DNA of 48,841 nucleotides from Serinicoccus chungangensis. GTDB taxonomy: Bacteria > Actinomycetota > Actinomycetes > Actinomycetales > Dermatophilaceae. Shown here in pieces: positions 8,450 to 15,890 of the stretch. The notes below the pieces were generated by a model. The model worked only from the letters and a program-made list of their open reading frames with translations, searched no databases and was not told the DNA's origin. The first letter of the stretch is position 1, and each line of letters opens with the position of its first letter. The stretch is taken from NCBI RefSeq assembly GCF_001483745.1, contig NZ_LQBL01000001.1:1-48841 (forward strand). The letters run 5' to 3'. The position numbers and the translations under genes are program-made.

Positions 8450-9430
8450 TCAGGCCCTCCAGACGGCGATGACGGCGACGAGCAGGTCCTGGACCAGCAC
8501 GGCCGGGAGCAGCACCATCCAGCCCACCTCCATGAACATGTCGGGCCGGAAGGCCGGCAACCGCCGCTGCAGCCAGACCAGCAAGGAGAGCACGGCCAGG
8601 GTCTTGACCAGTACCCACGCCCAGTCAGGCAGCAGCGGACCAGCACCTCCGCCGAGGAACATCGGGACCGAGAACGCCGCACCGGCCCCCAGCAGGGCGT
8701 AGCGACCCGTCTCGAACACCAGCCGGTCCACCCCGGACAGCTCGGCCCGCACGCCGCCGGCGATGTCGCTGCCCAGCGCCGGGGCGAACGGGCCCCATAC
8801 CGAGAAGGCCGCGACCCCGAGCAGGTAGACGAGGAAGGCCACCGGCATCCACACCGCGAACCACAGGCCGTCCTGGGCTGCGGCGACCGTGCCCACGTTG
8901 AGGCTCTGCGCCGCGATCGCCGGAGCGACTAGCGCAAACATCAGGGGCAGCTCGTAGCCCAGCCCGTGCGCCAGGAAGCGGTAGCCACCGACCAGCGAGT
9001 GCGCCGAGTTGGCGCCCCACCCGGTCAGCCACACCAGGGCCCAGACCAGGACGTCCATGGCGTTGAACCACATGACCCCCACGTCCAGGTCGAAGATCGT
9101 CCACCGCCCCAGCGGGACCACCGCCACCATCAGCGCAGCCGTGACGATCAGCCCTGCCCCGCCGACGCGCCACAGAAGGGTGTCGGCCTGCACGGTGGTG
9201 CGACGTCGTTGCCGCATCAGTCGCGCGGCCTCGCCAAAGGGGCGCGCCGCGCCGCTCGCGCCACCGCCCGGGCCGCCGCTGGAGCGTGCTGACAGGACGC
9301 CGTCGAGCATCCCTGCGACGAGGACCAGGGCACCGAGGATGGCCACCGCGGCCAGCGCCCAGCCGGGCGCCACGGTCACGACTGGGGAGTCCGGCACGCC
9401 TGGGCTCTGCACCAACGCCAGCTCACCCAT
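8450..9430 (-). CDS. nuoH: NuoH-like subunit, divergent
   Basis: A 326-residue polytopic protein of the NuoH/ND1 family, which normally links the quinone site to the membrane arm. Recognisable blocks include GWGANSAHSLVGGYRFLAHG and LGYELPLMFALVAPAI (canonical: SNSKYALLGALRAAAQxISYE). The matrix-side loop, normally [21 protein letters not shown], is degenerate: SDIAGGVRAELSGVDRLVFETGRYAL keeps AEL and an ETG but has lost the DLPEAE core. This fits a complex whose quinone chamber has been remodelled. The ATG at 9430 overlaps the end of the NuoB/D-like gene by 8 bases. Confidence 0.85.
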   Translation of the reverse strand: MGELALVQSPGVPDSPVVTVAPGWALAAVAILGALVLVAGMLDGVLSARSSGGPGGGASGAARPFGEAARLMRQRRRTTVQADTLLWRVGGAGLIVTAALMVAVVPLGRWTIFDLDVGVMWFNAMDVLVWALVWLTGWGANSAHSLVGGYRFLAHGLGYELPLMFALVAPAIAAQSLNVGTVAAAQDGLWFAVWMPVAFLVYLLGVAAFSVWGPFAPALGSDIAGGVRAELSGVDRLVFETGRYALLGAGAAFSVPMFLGGGAGPLLPDWAWVLVKTLAVLSLLVWLQRRLPAFRPDMFMEVGWMVLLPAVLVQDLLVAVIAVWRA

Positions 9431-10802
9431 GGGCCGCCTCGTGCTGGGCGTGGTGGGCCCGCAGCTCGTGGAGGTCGAGGCTGGCCAGGACCAGACGTGC
9501 AGCCGCGAGGTCGAGTCCGACGACCAGCTTCCCCAGGTGCTCGACACGGACAGCCGGGCGGTCGCCGAGTCGGGAGGCCGCTGCCGCACGGTCCACCATG
9601 CGGACCAGCCTGTCGTAGGTATCGCCCGCGGAGTCCGCGGGCAGCCCCTGGTGGCGGACCTCCTCCTCGGTCAGCGGACGTAACCCCCTCAACGACCAGC
9701 GCAGCAGCCGTGAACGACGCACCCGGCGCTGGAGCCGCTCAAGGCCCCTCAGGTCCACCGGGTCTTCCCCGGCCCCCAGTGCCGCGTCGCGGAGCGTCCG
9801 TGCCTGGGCCGCGGCATCCTCCCACCCCGCCAGCGCCAGGAAGGAGACGATGTTGTCGAGCGCGCGGGCCCGGGCGTCGGTCTCGTCGCCGGCCTCGTCC
9901 GCGGCGCCGAGGACCTCAGCGCGTGCCTCGGTCACGACGTCGCCCTGCAGCGAGCAGTGCAGCACCAGTCCTGCCGGCCAGTAAGGCAGCACCGGGCCGA
10001 GCCGGACCTTCAGGACGTCCATCTCCAGACCGTCCCTGTCCTCCCCGCCCCCCGCCAGAGGGATTCCGCCAGGGGACATGTCCATGCCGTCGTGGCCGCC
10101 GTGACCTCCGTGGTCGCCGTGGCCTTCGTGTCCACCGCCTCCGCCGTGGCCTTCGTGCCCACCGCCTCCACCGTGGCCTCCGTGCCCCTCTGCGTCCTCA
10201 TGGGCGTCGGGCTCCTCGGGACCTGCAGGGTGCCTGTGGTCTCCCTCGTGGCCGGCATGCTCCTCGTGGCCGGCATGCTCCTCGTGGCCGGCATGCTCCT
10301 CGTGGCCGGCATGCTCCTCGTGGCCGGCATGACCCTGGTGCTCGCTGTCACCATGACCTGAGTCATCCGCGTCACCCGGCTCAACGTGGTGGTCGTGGCC
10401 ACCGTGCGCGTGCTGGGCCTGGCTGTCGTGGGGCTGGCGTGCGAGCAGATCGTCTGTCCTGGGTCGGTCCGCCGCGTCGTGCCGGTGGCGGTCGGGGGAG
10501 AGAAGGAGTGCGTGTGCCTCGTCAAGGACGGCCGCGACGTCCTCGACGCGAAGGGCCTGGACGGTCACCCGCGGCCCTGGCATCTGGTGCCACAACTGGT
10601 CGACGGCCTCGCTGAGCCGTGGCCCGGGAGTGCCGCACACGACGAGAACGTCAGCGTCTGCCGGGGAACGGGCCACTTGCCATCCACGCGCGAGCACGGC
10701 GTGCTCGGCCACCATGCGCGTGCGTCCCCATCCGGGCACCTCGACCAGCAGGGCGTGCGCGTACCGCGCGGCGACGCGCGAGCTCGCCTCGCTCAGACCC
10801 AT
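9423..10802 (-). CDS. NuoB-like/NuoD-like fusion with His-rich linker
   Basis: A 459-residue protein with no exact counterpart that I recognise. Residues 10-95 resemble the NuoB fold (ARSPADADVLVVCGTPGPRL then MPGPRVTV, matching SPRxADLLIVAGT...MPEP). The four Cys ligands of cluster N2, including the tandem CC, are absent. Residues 104-240 form a linker with about 30 His between 125 and 237, including tandem AGHEEH and Gly-rich GGHEGHG blocks. Residues 258-440 resemble the N-terminal part of NuoD/group-4 hydrogenase large subunit (LKVRLGPVLPYWPAGL, RALDNIVSFLALAG, RRVRRSRLLRWSLRG). ATG at 10802 overlaps nuoA by 10 bases. It takes the place of nuoBCD in the operon and probably caps the membrane arm; the linker may bind metal. 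The NuoB/NuoD assignment is from motif reading only. Confidence 0.72.
   Translation of the reverse strand: MGLSEASSRVAARYAHALLVEVPGWGRTRMVAEHAVLARGWQVARSPADADVLVVCGTPGPRLSEAVDQLWHQMPGPRVTVQALRVEDVAAVLDEAHALLLSPDRHRHDAADRPRTDDLLARQPHDSQAQHAHGGHDHHVEPGDADDSGHGDSEHQGHAGHEEHAGHEEHAGHEEHAGHEEHAGHEGDHRHPAGPEEPDAHEDAEGHGGHGGGGGHEGHGGGGGHEGHGDHGGHGGHDGMDMSPGGIPLAGGGEDRDGLEMDVLKVRLGPVLPYWPAGLVLHCSLQGDVVTEARAEVLGAADEAGDETDARARALDNIVSFLALAGWEDAAAQARTLRDAALGAGEDPVDLRGLERLQRRVRRSRLLRWSLRGLRPLTEEEVRHQGLPADSAGDTYDRLVRMVDRAAAASRLGDRPAVRVEHLGKLVVGLDLAAARLVLASLDLHELRAHHAQHEAAHG
10245..10334. repeat. 18-bp tandem repeat, five units
   Basis: Five tandem copies of an 18-base unit (CTCGTGGCCGGCATGCTC on the plus strand; the last copy ends differently) lie inside the NuoB/NuoD-like gene and encode the (AGHEEH)n part of its His-rich linker. 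Near-identical units suggest recent expansion by slippage, so copy number may vary between strains. Confidence 0.9.
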
Positions 10803-11137
10803 CGCAGGGCACCTTCCCGCCACGCCCAGAGGACGGCGACGAACAACGCAGCGAGGAAGAGGAACATCTCGACGACCGCCGTGGTGCCGATCTCGGCGAC
10901 GACGACGGCCCAGGGGTACATGAACAACATCTCGACGTCGAAGGCGAGAAAGAGGAGGGTCGCCAGGTACCACCGCACGTGGTACCGGGACAGCGCGTGC
11001 TGCTCGGGAATCCAGCCCGACTCGAACGGGAGCACTTCGAGGGGATCCGGCGTGACCGCCGTCCGACGGTGCAGCCCGTACAGCACAAGCACGGGTACGA
11101 CGGCGGCGACGGCCATCACGACGACACCCAGGTACAT
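10793..11137 (-). CDS. nuoA: NuoA-like subunit lacking the loop Cys
   Basis: A 114-residue, three-TM protein of the NuoA/ND3 family, first gene of the operon. The acidic helix motif FLAFDVEMLFMYPWAVV is intact (canonical FVIFDVEVAFLYPWA). The TM1-TM2 loop reads PFESGW where complex I has YECG, so the conserved Cys that marks the quinone-site loop is replaced by Ser. This is consistent with loss of the normal quinone-reduction chemistry. ATG 11137 has GGGAGG upstream. The next gene overlaps it by 10 bases. Confidence 0.92.
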   Translation of the reverse strand: MYLGVVVMAVAAVVPVLVLYGLHRRTAVTPDPLEVLPFESGWIPEQHALSRYHVRWYLATLLFLAFDVEMLFMYPWAVVVAEIGTTAVVEMFLFLAALFVAVLWAWREGALRWV

Positions 11138-11167
11138 GGACCTCCCTTCGGCGCCCTAGATCCTGCC

Positions 11168-11189
11168 TGACGGTCGAGCATCTGTCGAC
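11168..11189 (-). promoter_or_regulatory. Possible degenerate CopR box before nuoA
   Basis: On the minus strand the sequence GTCGACAGATG / CTCGACCGTCA repeats TCGAC with an 11-base period and resembles the second half of the box at 21578-21599. It starts only 31 bases from nuoA and departs from the consensus, so this is a weak candidate. Confidence 0.3.
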
Positions 11190-11632
11190 CTGGGCGTTTA
11201 GCCAACGTCGCGTGCTGGCCCTGGCCGCGCCCGCACGATCGCAGGGGTCTACAGGGTTGGGCCGAGACCACTGTCAGGACCAGCGCCAGGCACCAACCAC
11301 CGAGAGTGCAACATCGGCGAGGGCGCCGGGGCTGAAGACCGTGCTGACCGGCCCCGCCGGAGTGGCCACACGGACCGGCGGGACCGCGCTGGCCGTTCCA
11401 GGGTGAGGCATCGCCTGGAAACGCCTGACCCGTGGGGTGTCGAGGCCCTTCCTGGAGTTCTACAGAAAGGGCATCCGGCCAGGAAAACCATCGCGCAGCT
11501 CACCGAAATGGTGCACAAGGATGAGCCCTTGGGCCACCTGGCCGCTGCTGCCGTCTACGCGGAGATCCTCATCGGCAGTGCCGTTCCCTTCGCTGAGCTG
11601 CGGCGGCGTAGGCCAGCCCGCTGTGCGAAGGT
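11190..11632. other. Non-coding stretch, no gene recognised
   Basis: Between nuoA (leftward) and the first HMA gene (rightward). An open frame at 11403-11732 (109 codons) has no recognisable domain and no convincing ribosome site, and it overlaps the CopR box at 11633. It could be a decayed gene remnant but I would not annotate it as coding. Confidence 0.5.
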
Positions 11633-11654
11633 CTTCATCAAAACTCCACCGTTC
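11633..11654 (+). promoter_or_regulatory. CopR-type direct-repeat box A
   Basis: CTTCATCAAAA / CTCCACCGTTC: two half-sites at 11-base spacing, ending 74 bases before the start of the HMA gene at 11729 and oriented towards it. It is one of eleven such boxes in the window. Binding by the island's OmpR-type regulator is inferred. Confidence 0.7.
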
Positions 11655-11728
11655 GGGAAGGCCTCACGCATGTCCGCCTGGTTCTCTGGGGCGGGACAGA
11701 TGCCTTGGGTGTTGTGGAGGTGTGGAGC

Positions 11729-12079
11729 ATGACCACGCAGACGTACCGGGTGCTCGGTCTGACCTGCGGTGAGTGCCTGGCCCGGATTCTGGACAGCGTG
11801 CGCAGCCTGAGCGGTGTGCAGGCGGTCGCCGTGAACCTTGTCGGAGGTGGTGGCCGCGCGCGCCTGAGGGTCGCAGCACGGCATGCTCTTGACACCGAGA
11901 CCGTCACACGGGCCGTCGAGGGGGCCGGCTTCGTCATGGATGTCGCATCGTCGCGCCGGGCAGCTCCGATGGTCCGAGGCGCGGGAGCAGGCTCATCACC
12001 ACCGCCGGGGGGTCCGGGGGACCGCCGTCACCCTCCGGGCGTTGATGCGCTGCCCGTCGCTGCGGGACGGCCCTTGTGA
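11729..12079 (+). CDS. HMA-domain metallochaperone-like protein 1
   Basis: A 116-residue protein. Residues 3-70 form a heavy-metal-associated domain with the ligand motif GLTCGECLARI (Cys13, Cys16) in the CopZ/Atx1 position, followed by a Gly/Pro-rich, probably disordered tail. The canonical MTCxxC is LTCGEC here. ATG at 11729 has GTGGAGG upstream. Its stop overlaps the lgt start (GTGA), so HMA, lgt and lnt form one translationally coupled operon behind CopR box A. A close paralogue at 21779 also starts next to an lgt-like gene. It probably binds Cu(I) in the cytosol; its target is unknown. Confidence 0.82.
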   Translation: MTTQTYRVLGLTCGECLARILDSVRSLSGVQAVAVNLVGGGGRARLRVAARHALDTETVTRAVEGAGFVMDVASSRRAAPMVRGAGAGSSPPPGGPGDRRHPPGVDALPVAAGRPL

Positions 12080-12996
12080 GACTGCTGACCGAGGTCCCCT
12101 ACCCGGACCTGCCATCGTCGTTCGACGTCGGTCCCCTCACGGTGTACTGGTACGGCGTCATGTACGCCGTCGGGTTCCTGCTTGCCTGGGTCCTGGGAAC
12201 TGTCCTGGCCAGACGAACCGGCTCAGGGTGGAGCGCTGACCAGGTCAGTGACCTGATCCTCTACAGCATCGTCGGTGTCGTCGTGGGCGGCCGCCTCGGG
12301 TACACCCTGTTCTACGGGCTCGAGAACGCGGTGGCCGACCCGGTCAGTGTCCTGCGCATCTATGAGGGAGGTATGTCCTTCCACGGGGGTCTGCTGGGCG
12401 TGCTGGTGGCGCTGGGGCTTTACGCACGTCGCGCCGGGCGCAGCTTCTTCGCTGTCAGCGACTTCGTGGCACCACTGGTTCCCCCGGGGCTGTTCTTCGG
12501 CCGGATCGGGAACTTCATCAACGCAGAGCTGTGGGGAAAGGAGACCGCCGTCCCGTGGGGCATGGTCTTTCCCGGCGCCGGGGACGAGCCCCGCCACCCC
12601 ACCATGCTGTACGAGGCCCTTCTCGAAGGTTTGCTCCTGTTCGGCGTCCTGTGGTGGTACACACGTCGCAGCCCCCCGGTTGGTGCTGTCTCGGGTCTGT
12701 TCCTCCTGCTCTACGGTGTGGTCCGCGTCCTCGTGGAGTTCCTCCGGGTGCCCGACGCCCACCTGGGTTACCTCGCCCTGGAGTGGGTCACCATGGGCCA
12801 GGTGCTCTCGGCGCCCATGGTCGTGGTGGGCGGCTACCTTCTGTGGAGCGCCCACCGGAAGCCGTCAACCATCGACCCACCAGGGGCGGCACGGGACCGT
12901 GGGCAGGCGCACCCTGACAAGTCAGTCAAGCGGGTGAGGCACGTTCGCGGGGGGCGCGATGCTGCTCACCGTACGGTCCACAGGAGCAGGGGATGA
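12076..12996 (+). CDS. lgt: Prolipoprotein diacylglyceryl transferase
   Basis: A 306-residue membrane enzyme that transfers diacylglyceryl from phosphatidylglycerol to the lipobox Cys, the first step of lipoprotein maturation. Recognisable features are seven hydrophobic segments, EGGMSFHGGLLG with the essential His at residue 103, and the Lgt signature GRIGNFINAELWGKET. A basic tail of about 45 residues follows the last TM. GTG start at 12076 overlaps the HMA stop and its own stop overlaps the lnt start (ATGA). A housekeeping lgt is expected elsewhere in the genome, so this copy is likely a copper-induced extra. The several lipoproteins encoded in the island (for example 18272-18871, 19033-19620, 19734-20375) are potential clients. 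Confidence 0.93.
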   Translation: MRLLTEVPYPDLPSSFDVGPLTVYWYGVMYAVGFLLAWVLGTVLARRTGSGWSADQVSDLILYSIVGVVVGGRLGYTLFYGLENAVADPVSVLRIYEGGMSFHGGLLGVLVALGLYARRAGRSFFAVSDFVAPLVPPGLFFGRIGNFINAELWGKETAVPWGMVFPGAGDEPRHPTMLYEALLEGLLLFGVLWWYTRRSPPVGAVSGLFLLLYGVVRVLVEFLRVPDAHLGYLALEWVTMGQVLSAPMVVVGGYLLWSAHRKPSTIDPPGAARDRGQAHPDKSVKRVRHVRGGRDAAHRTVHRSRG

Positions 12997-14693
12997 CGGC
13001 CGCAGGGCCACCGGTTCCCGGCGACGTCCTGCGAGCGAGAAGGGGCACCGCACCGGGCGGCCGGGCGCTCACCGACGAGGCAAGCAGCGGCGCAGCACGG
13101 GCACGGCGCCGGGCACGGCGGGTCGAGGCGCATGGCGTCTCCGCTGCGCCAGGCTGGGTCGCTCGGCTGCTGCTGGGCCTGCTGGGAGGTGTCGCGCTGT
13201 GGCTGGCGTTCCCCGGGTATGACGTCTGGTGGCTGGCACCTGTCGGCTGTGCTGCCCTGGCCCTGGCGACCGCCGGCGCGCGACCGTGGGTAGGTGCAGC
13301 CGCGGGACTGCTGCTGGGGCTGACCTGGTTCGCCCCGATGTTCACCTGGGCCGCCACCTACGCCGGGGCCCCGGCCTGGCTGGCGATGAGCCTGCTGTCC
13401 GCGCTCTACCCGGCAGCGCTGGGGGCGCTGCTGGCCGGGTTGCAACGTGGGGGTGCGGTCCGACCGGTCGTGGGCGCCGCCGCATGGGTGCTGATGGAGT
13501 GGGCCCGCTCGGTGACCCCCTTCGGCGGCTTCCCGTGGGCCAGGCTGGGGTTCAGCCAGGCTGACTCACCGATGCTGGGCGCCGCCAGCGTCGTGGCCGT
13601 CACGGGGCTCGGGTTTCTCATCGCCCTGGTCGGCGGCTTGCTGGCCCTGAGCGTGCAGGGGGCCCGAGCCCGCGAGGGCCGCGGCTGGCCGAGGATGGTG
13701 ACCCCGCTGGGAGCGGCGGTCGTGTTGGTGGTGGCGCCGGCGCTGGTGCCACGCCCGGTCTCGGGGGAGACGCTGACCGTGGCGGCGGTGCAGGGCGACA
13801 TCCCGGAGGGGTACGACCGGACCCTGTCTGCGGACCCGGGGACCATGCTGGCCCGCTACACCGGGCGCACGGAGGACCTGGCCGCTGGGGTCCGGTCAGG
13901 GGCGCTGCCCGCTCCCGACCTGGTGCTGTGGCCCGAGGGCGCCACCGACCTGGATCCCCTCGACCCCGGGGTCGGCCCGGTGGCGGAAGCGCGCATCAGG
14001 GTGGCCACGGACGCGGTGGACGCACCGGTGGTGCTCGGCGGCCTCTCCCGCAGGGCAGGGGCGGGCGCCGCGGCGAACATGGTCTTCAGCTACCTGCCCG
14101 ACCAGGGACTGGACCAGACCTACCGCAAGGTCTACCTGGCGCCGTTCGGCGAGGTGATGCCCCTGCGCCCGCTGGTGCGCCATCTGAGCCCCTGGGTCGA
14201 CCGCATCGAGGACCTCGTCCCGGGCGAGCGCCCCGGTGTCATGCCGGTTCCGGCGCGTGATGGCCGGCCGGTGGTTCTCGGCCTGGCGGTCTGCTTCGAG
14301 GTCGCGGTCGACCGGGCGCTGCGGGACGTGGTGATCGGCGGTGCCGAGCTGCTCGTCGTGCCCACGAGCAACGCCTGGTTCGGTCGGGGCGACCAGTCCG
14401 TGCAGCACCTGGCCATCTCGCGGGTGCGAGCCGTGGAGTACGGGCGGTCGGTCGCGCACGTCAGCAACGTCGGTGTCTCCGCCCTGATCGCCCCCGACGG
14501 CACCGTCACCGAACGCACGGCCGCCTTCACCGAGGCGACGCTGCTCGCCCGTCTCTCCTTGCGCACCGAAGCCACTCTGGCGGTGAGCACAGGACCGTGG
14601 GTCGTCCCCGGCGCCGCCGCCATCGTGGCGCTGGCCGCGGCCCAGCCCCGGAGGTCGCGCCGACAGGACCGAACGGGCACGCACTCGTCATGA
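12993..14693 (+). CDS. lnt: Apolipoprotein N-acyltransferase
   Basis: A 566-residue protein that adds the third acyl chain to the N-terminal Cys of lipoproteins. A basic N terminus (to about residue 50) is followed by about six TM helices, then an extracytoplasmic CN-hydrolase domain (about residues 265-525). The Glu-Lys-Cys triad is visible in LWPEGATD, TYRKVYLAPFGEVMP and LAVCFEVAVDR. Lnt was first found in E. coli as CutE, a copper-tolerance protein, so its presence in a copper island is meaningful. ATG 12993 overlaps the lgt stop. A GC-rich hairpin follows at 14759-14789. Confidence 0.93.
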   Translation: MTAAGPPVPGDVLRARRGTAPGGRALTDEASSGAARARRRARRVEAHGVSAAPGWVARLLLGLLGGVALWLAFPGYDVWWLAPVGCAALALATAGARPWVGAAAGLLLGLTWFAPMFTWAATYAGAPAWLAMSLLSALYPAALGALLAGLQRGGAVRPVVGAAAWVLMEWARSVTPFGGFPWARLGFSQADSPMLGAASVVAVTGLGFLIALVGGLLALSVQGARAREGRGWPRMVTPLGAAVVLVVAPALVPRPVSGETLTVAAVQGDIPEGYDRTLSADPGTMLARYTGRTEDLAAGVRSGALPAPDLVLWPEGATDLDPLDPGVGPVAEARIRVATDAVDAPVVLGGLSRRAGAGAAANMVFSYLPDQGLDQTYRKVYLAPFGEVMPLRPLVRHLSPWVDRIEDLVPGERPGVMPVPARDGRPVVLGLAVCFEVAVDRALRDVVIGGAELLVVPTSNAWFGRGDQSVQHLAISRVRAVEYGRSVAHVSNVGVSALIAPDGTVTERTAAFTEATLLARLSLRTEATLAVSTGPWVVPGAAAIVALAAAQPRRSRRQDRTGTHSS

Positions 14694-14758
14694 GCCCGCC
14701 GTGGCGAGGCGTTCGCGGCCCGCGCCTTGCGGTTGGGCTTCCCTTGCTCGCGGGCCAC

Positions 14759-14789
14759 GCACCCCTATCGCGGAAGGGCCGCGGGGTGC
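14759..14789. terminator. Hairpin between convergent lnt and ccsA
   Basis: GCACCCC pairs with GGGGTGC around an inner GCGG/CCGC stem. No T-tract follows, which is common for high-GC actinobacterial terminators. It lies in the gap between two converging operons and could serve both. Confidence 0.45.
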
Positions 14790-14879
14790 CCTGTGCCAAT
14801 CGTTAGGCGCCTCTCCTGTCCGGCGCCGTACCCAAGCACGAAGGAACCCCAGGCGAGGCGGTCCCCCCGGATGGCGCGC

Positions 14880-15890
14880 CTACGCCACGCCGGAGTAGGA
14901 GTGGAGGCCGGTGATGAGCAGGTTGACCACGGTGTAGTTGATGATGACGCAGAGCATGCCGGTGAGCGCGACGTAGGTGGCTTGCCGCTTGGTCCAGCTG
15001 CTGGTGGCGCGCGAGTGCAGGTAGGCGGCGTACACGACCCAGATGACGAAGGTCCAGACCTCCTTGGGGTCCCAGCCCCAGTAGCGGCCCCAGGCGACCT
15101 CGGCCCAGATGGCGCCGGTGATGAGGGTGAAGGTCCACAGCGGGAAGGCGAAGATGTGCATCCCGTAGGTCATCGCCTCCAGCTTTTCGGCCTGGGGCAG
15201 CGCGGCCAGCCAGCCGCGGACCCGGCTCTTGCGCTCGGCCGCGTCCCGGAGCAGGTAGGTGACCGCGAGCGCGGCGCCGATGACGAACAGCGCGACCGAC
15301 AGGGTGGCCAGGGTGACGTGGATGGTCAGCCACATGGTGTTGTCGAGGGCGGGCATCAGCTGGGAGGCCTCGGTGTACCAGATCTTGCCTGCGACGAGCA
15401 CCACCATGACGGGCAGCACCACGAAGGGGCCGAGCCAGAGCCGGTCCTGCTTCAGGCTCCAGGTGCAGAAGACGACGAGGGCGAAGGACGCGGCGACGAT
15501 CGCGAACTCGTACATGTTGCCCAGGGGCCAGCGCTGCACCGACAGCCCGCGCATCAGGGTGCCCGCGAGCACTGCGAAGGTGGCCAGCCAGGTCAGCTGC
15601 ATCCCCAGGACGCCCCAGCGGCGGGTGACGCCGGCCGGGTGGTCGACAGCCGGTGGCTCGAGCGCGGCGGAGGTCGGCGCGGCGTCGGGGAAGGTCGTCG
15701 ACCCCTCCGTGCCGGTGCCCGTGCGCACGAGCAGGGCGGTCGGCTGGGGGACCGTGTCGTCGGACCGGCCCTGGCGGGCGGCTCCGGTGACCGCCAGGTG
15801 CGCGGAGAAGGAGATGAGAGCCAGGGCCAGCACGGCCAGGCCGGCCCAGATGGCGATGTCGCTGGCCAGCGCCAGCTGCGGGTCGGTCAT
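14880..15890 (-). CDS. ccsA: Cytochrome c synthase subunit CcsA (ResC)
   Basis: A 336-residue polytopic protein that handles haem delivery and ligation to apocytochrome c in system II. The tryptophan-rich haem-binding WWD-type segment reads AWGRYWGWDPKEVWTFVIW. Conserved His positions lie in flanking helices (LTIHVTLAT, YLHSRATSSWT). ATG 15890 overlaps the resB stop by four bases. It is last in a tlpA-ccdA-resB-ccsA operon. A second set of cytochrome c maturation genes would be unusual; whether the chromosome has another cannot be judged from this window. Confidence 0.92.
   Translation of the reverse strand: MTDPQLALASDIAIWAGLAVLALALISFSAHLAVTGAARQGRSDDTVPQPTALLVRTGTGTEGSTTFPDAAPTSAALEPPAVDHPAGVTRRWGVLGMQLTWLATFAVLAGTLMRGLSVQRWPLGNMYEFAIVAASFALVVFCTWSLKQDRLWLGPFVVLPVMVVLVAGKIWYTEASQLMPALDNTMWLTIHVTLATLSVALFVIGAALAVTYLLRDAAERKSRVRGWLAALPQAEKLEAMTYGMHIFAFPLWTFTLITGAIWAEVAWGRYWGWDPKEVWTFVIWVVYAAYLHSRATSSWTKRQATYVALTGMLCVIINYTVVNLLITGLHSYSGVA

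Noticed and set aside
9423-10802. Calling the fusion protein a functional NuoB or NuoD
   Set aside because: The cluster ligands of NuoB and the quinone-site region of NuoD are not present; only fold-level resemblance is claimed.
11403-11732. 109-codon frame upstream of the HMA gene
   Set aside because: No recognisable domain, no good ribosome site, and it overlaps a CopR box and the next gene's start. It may be a relic.
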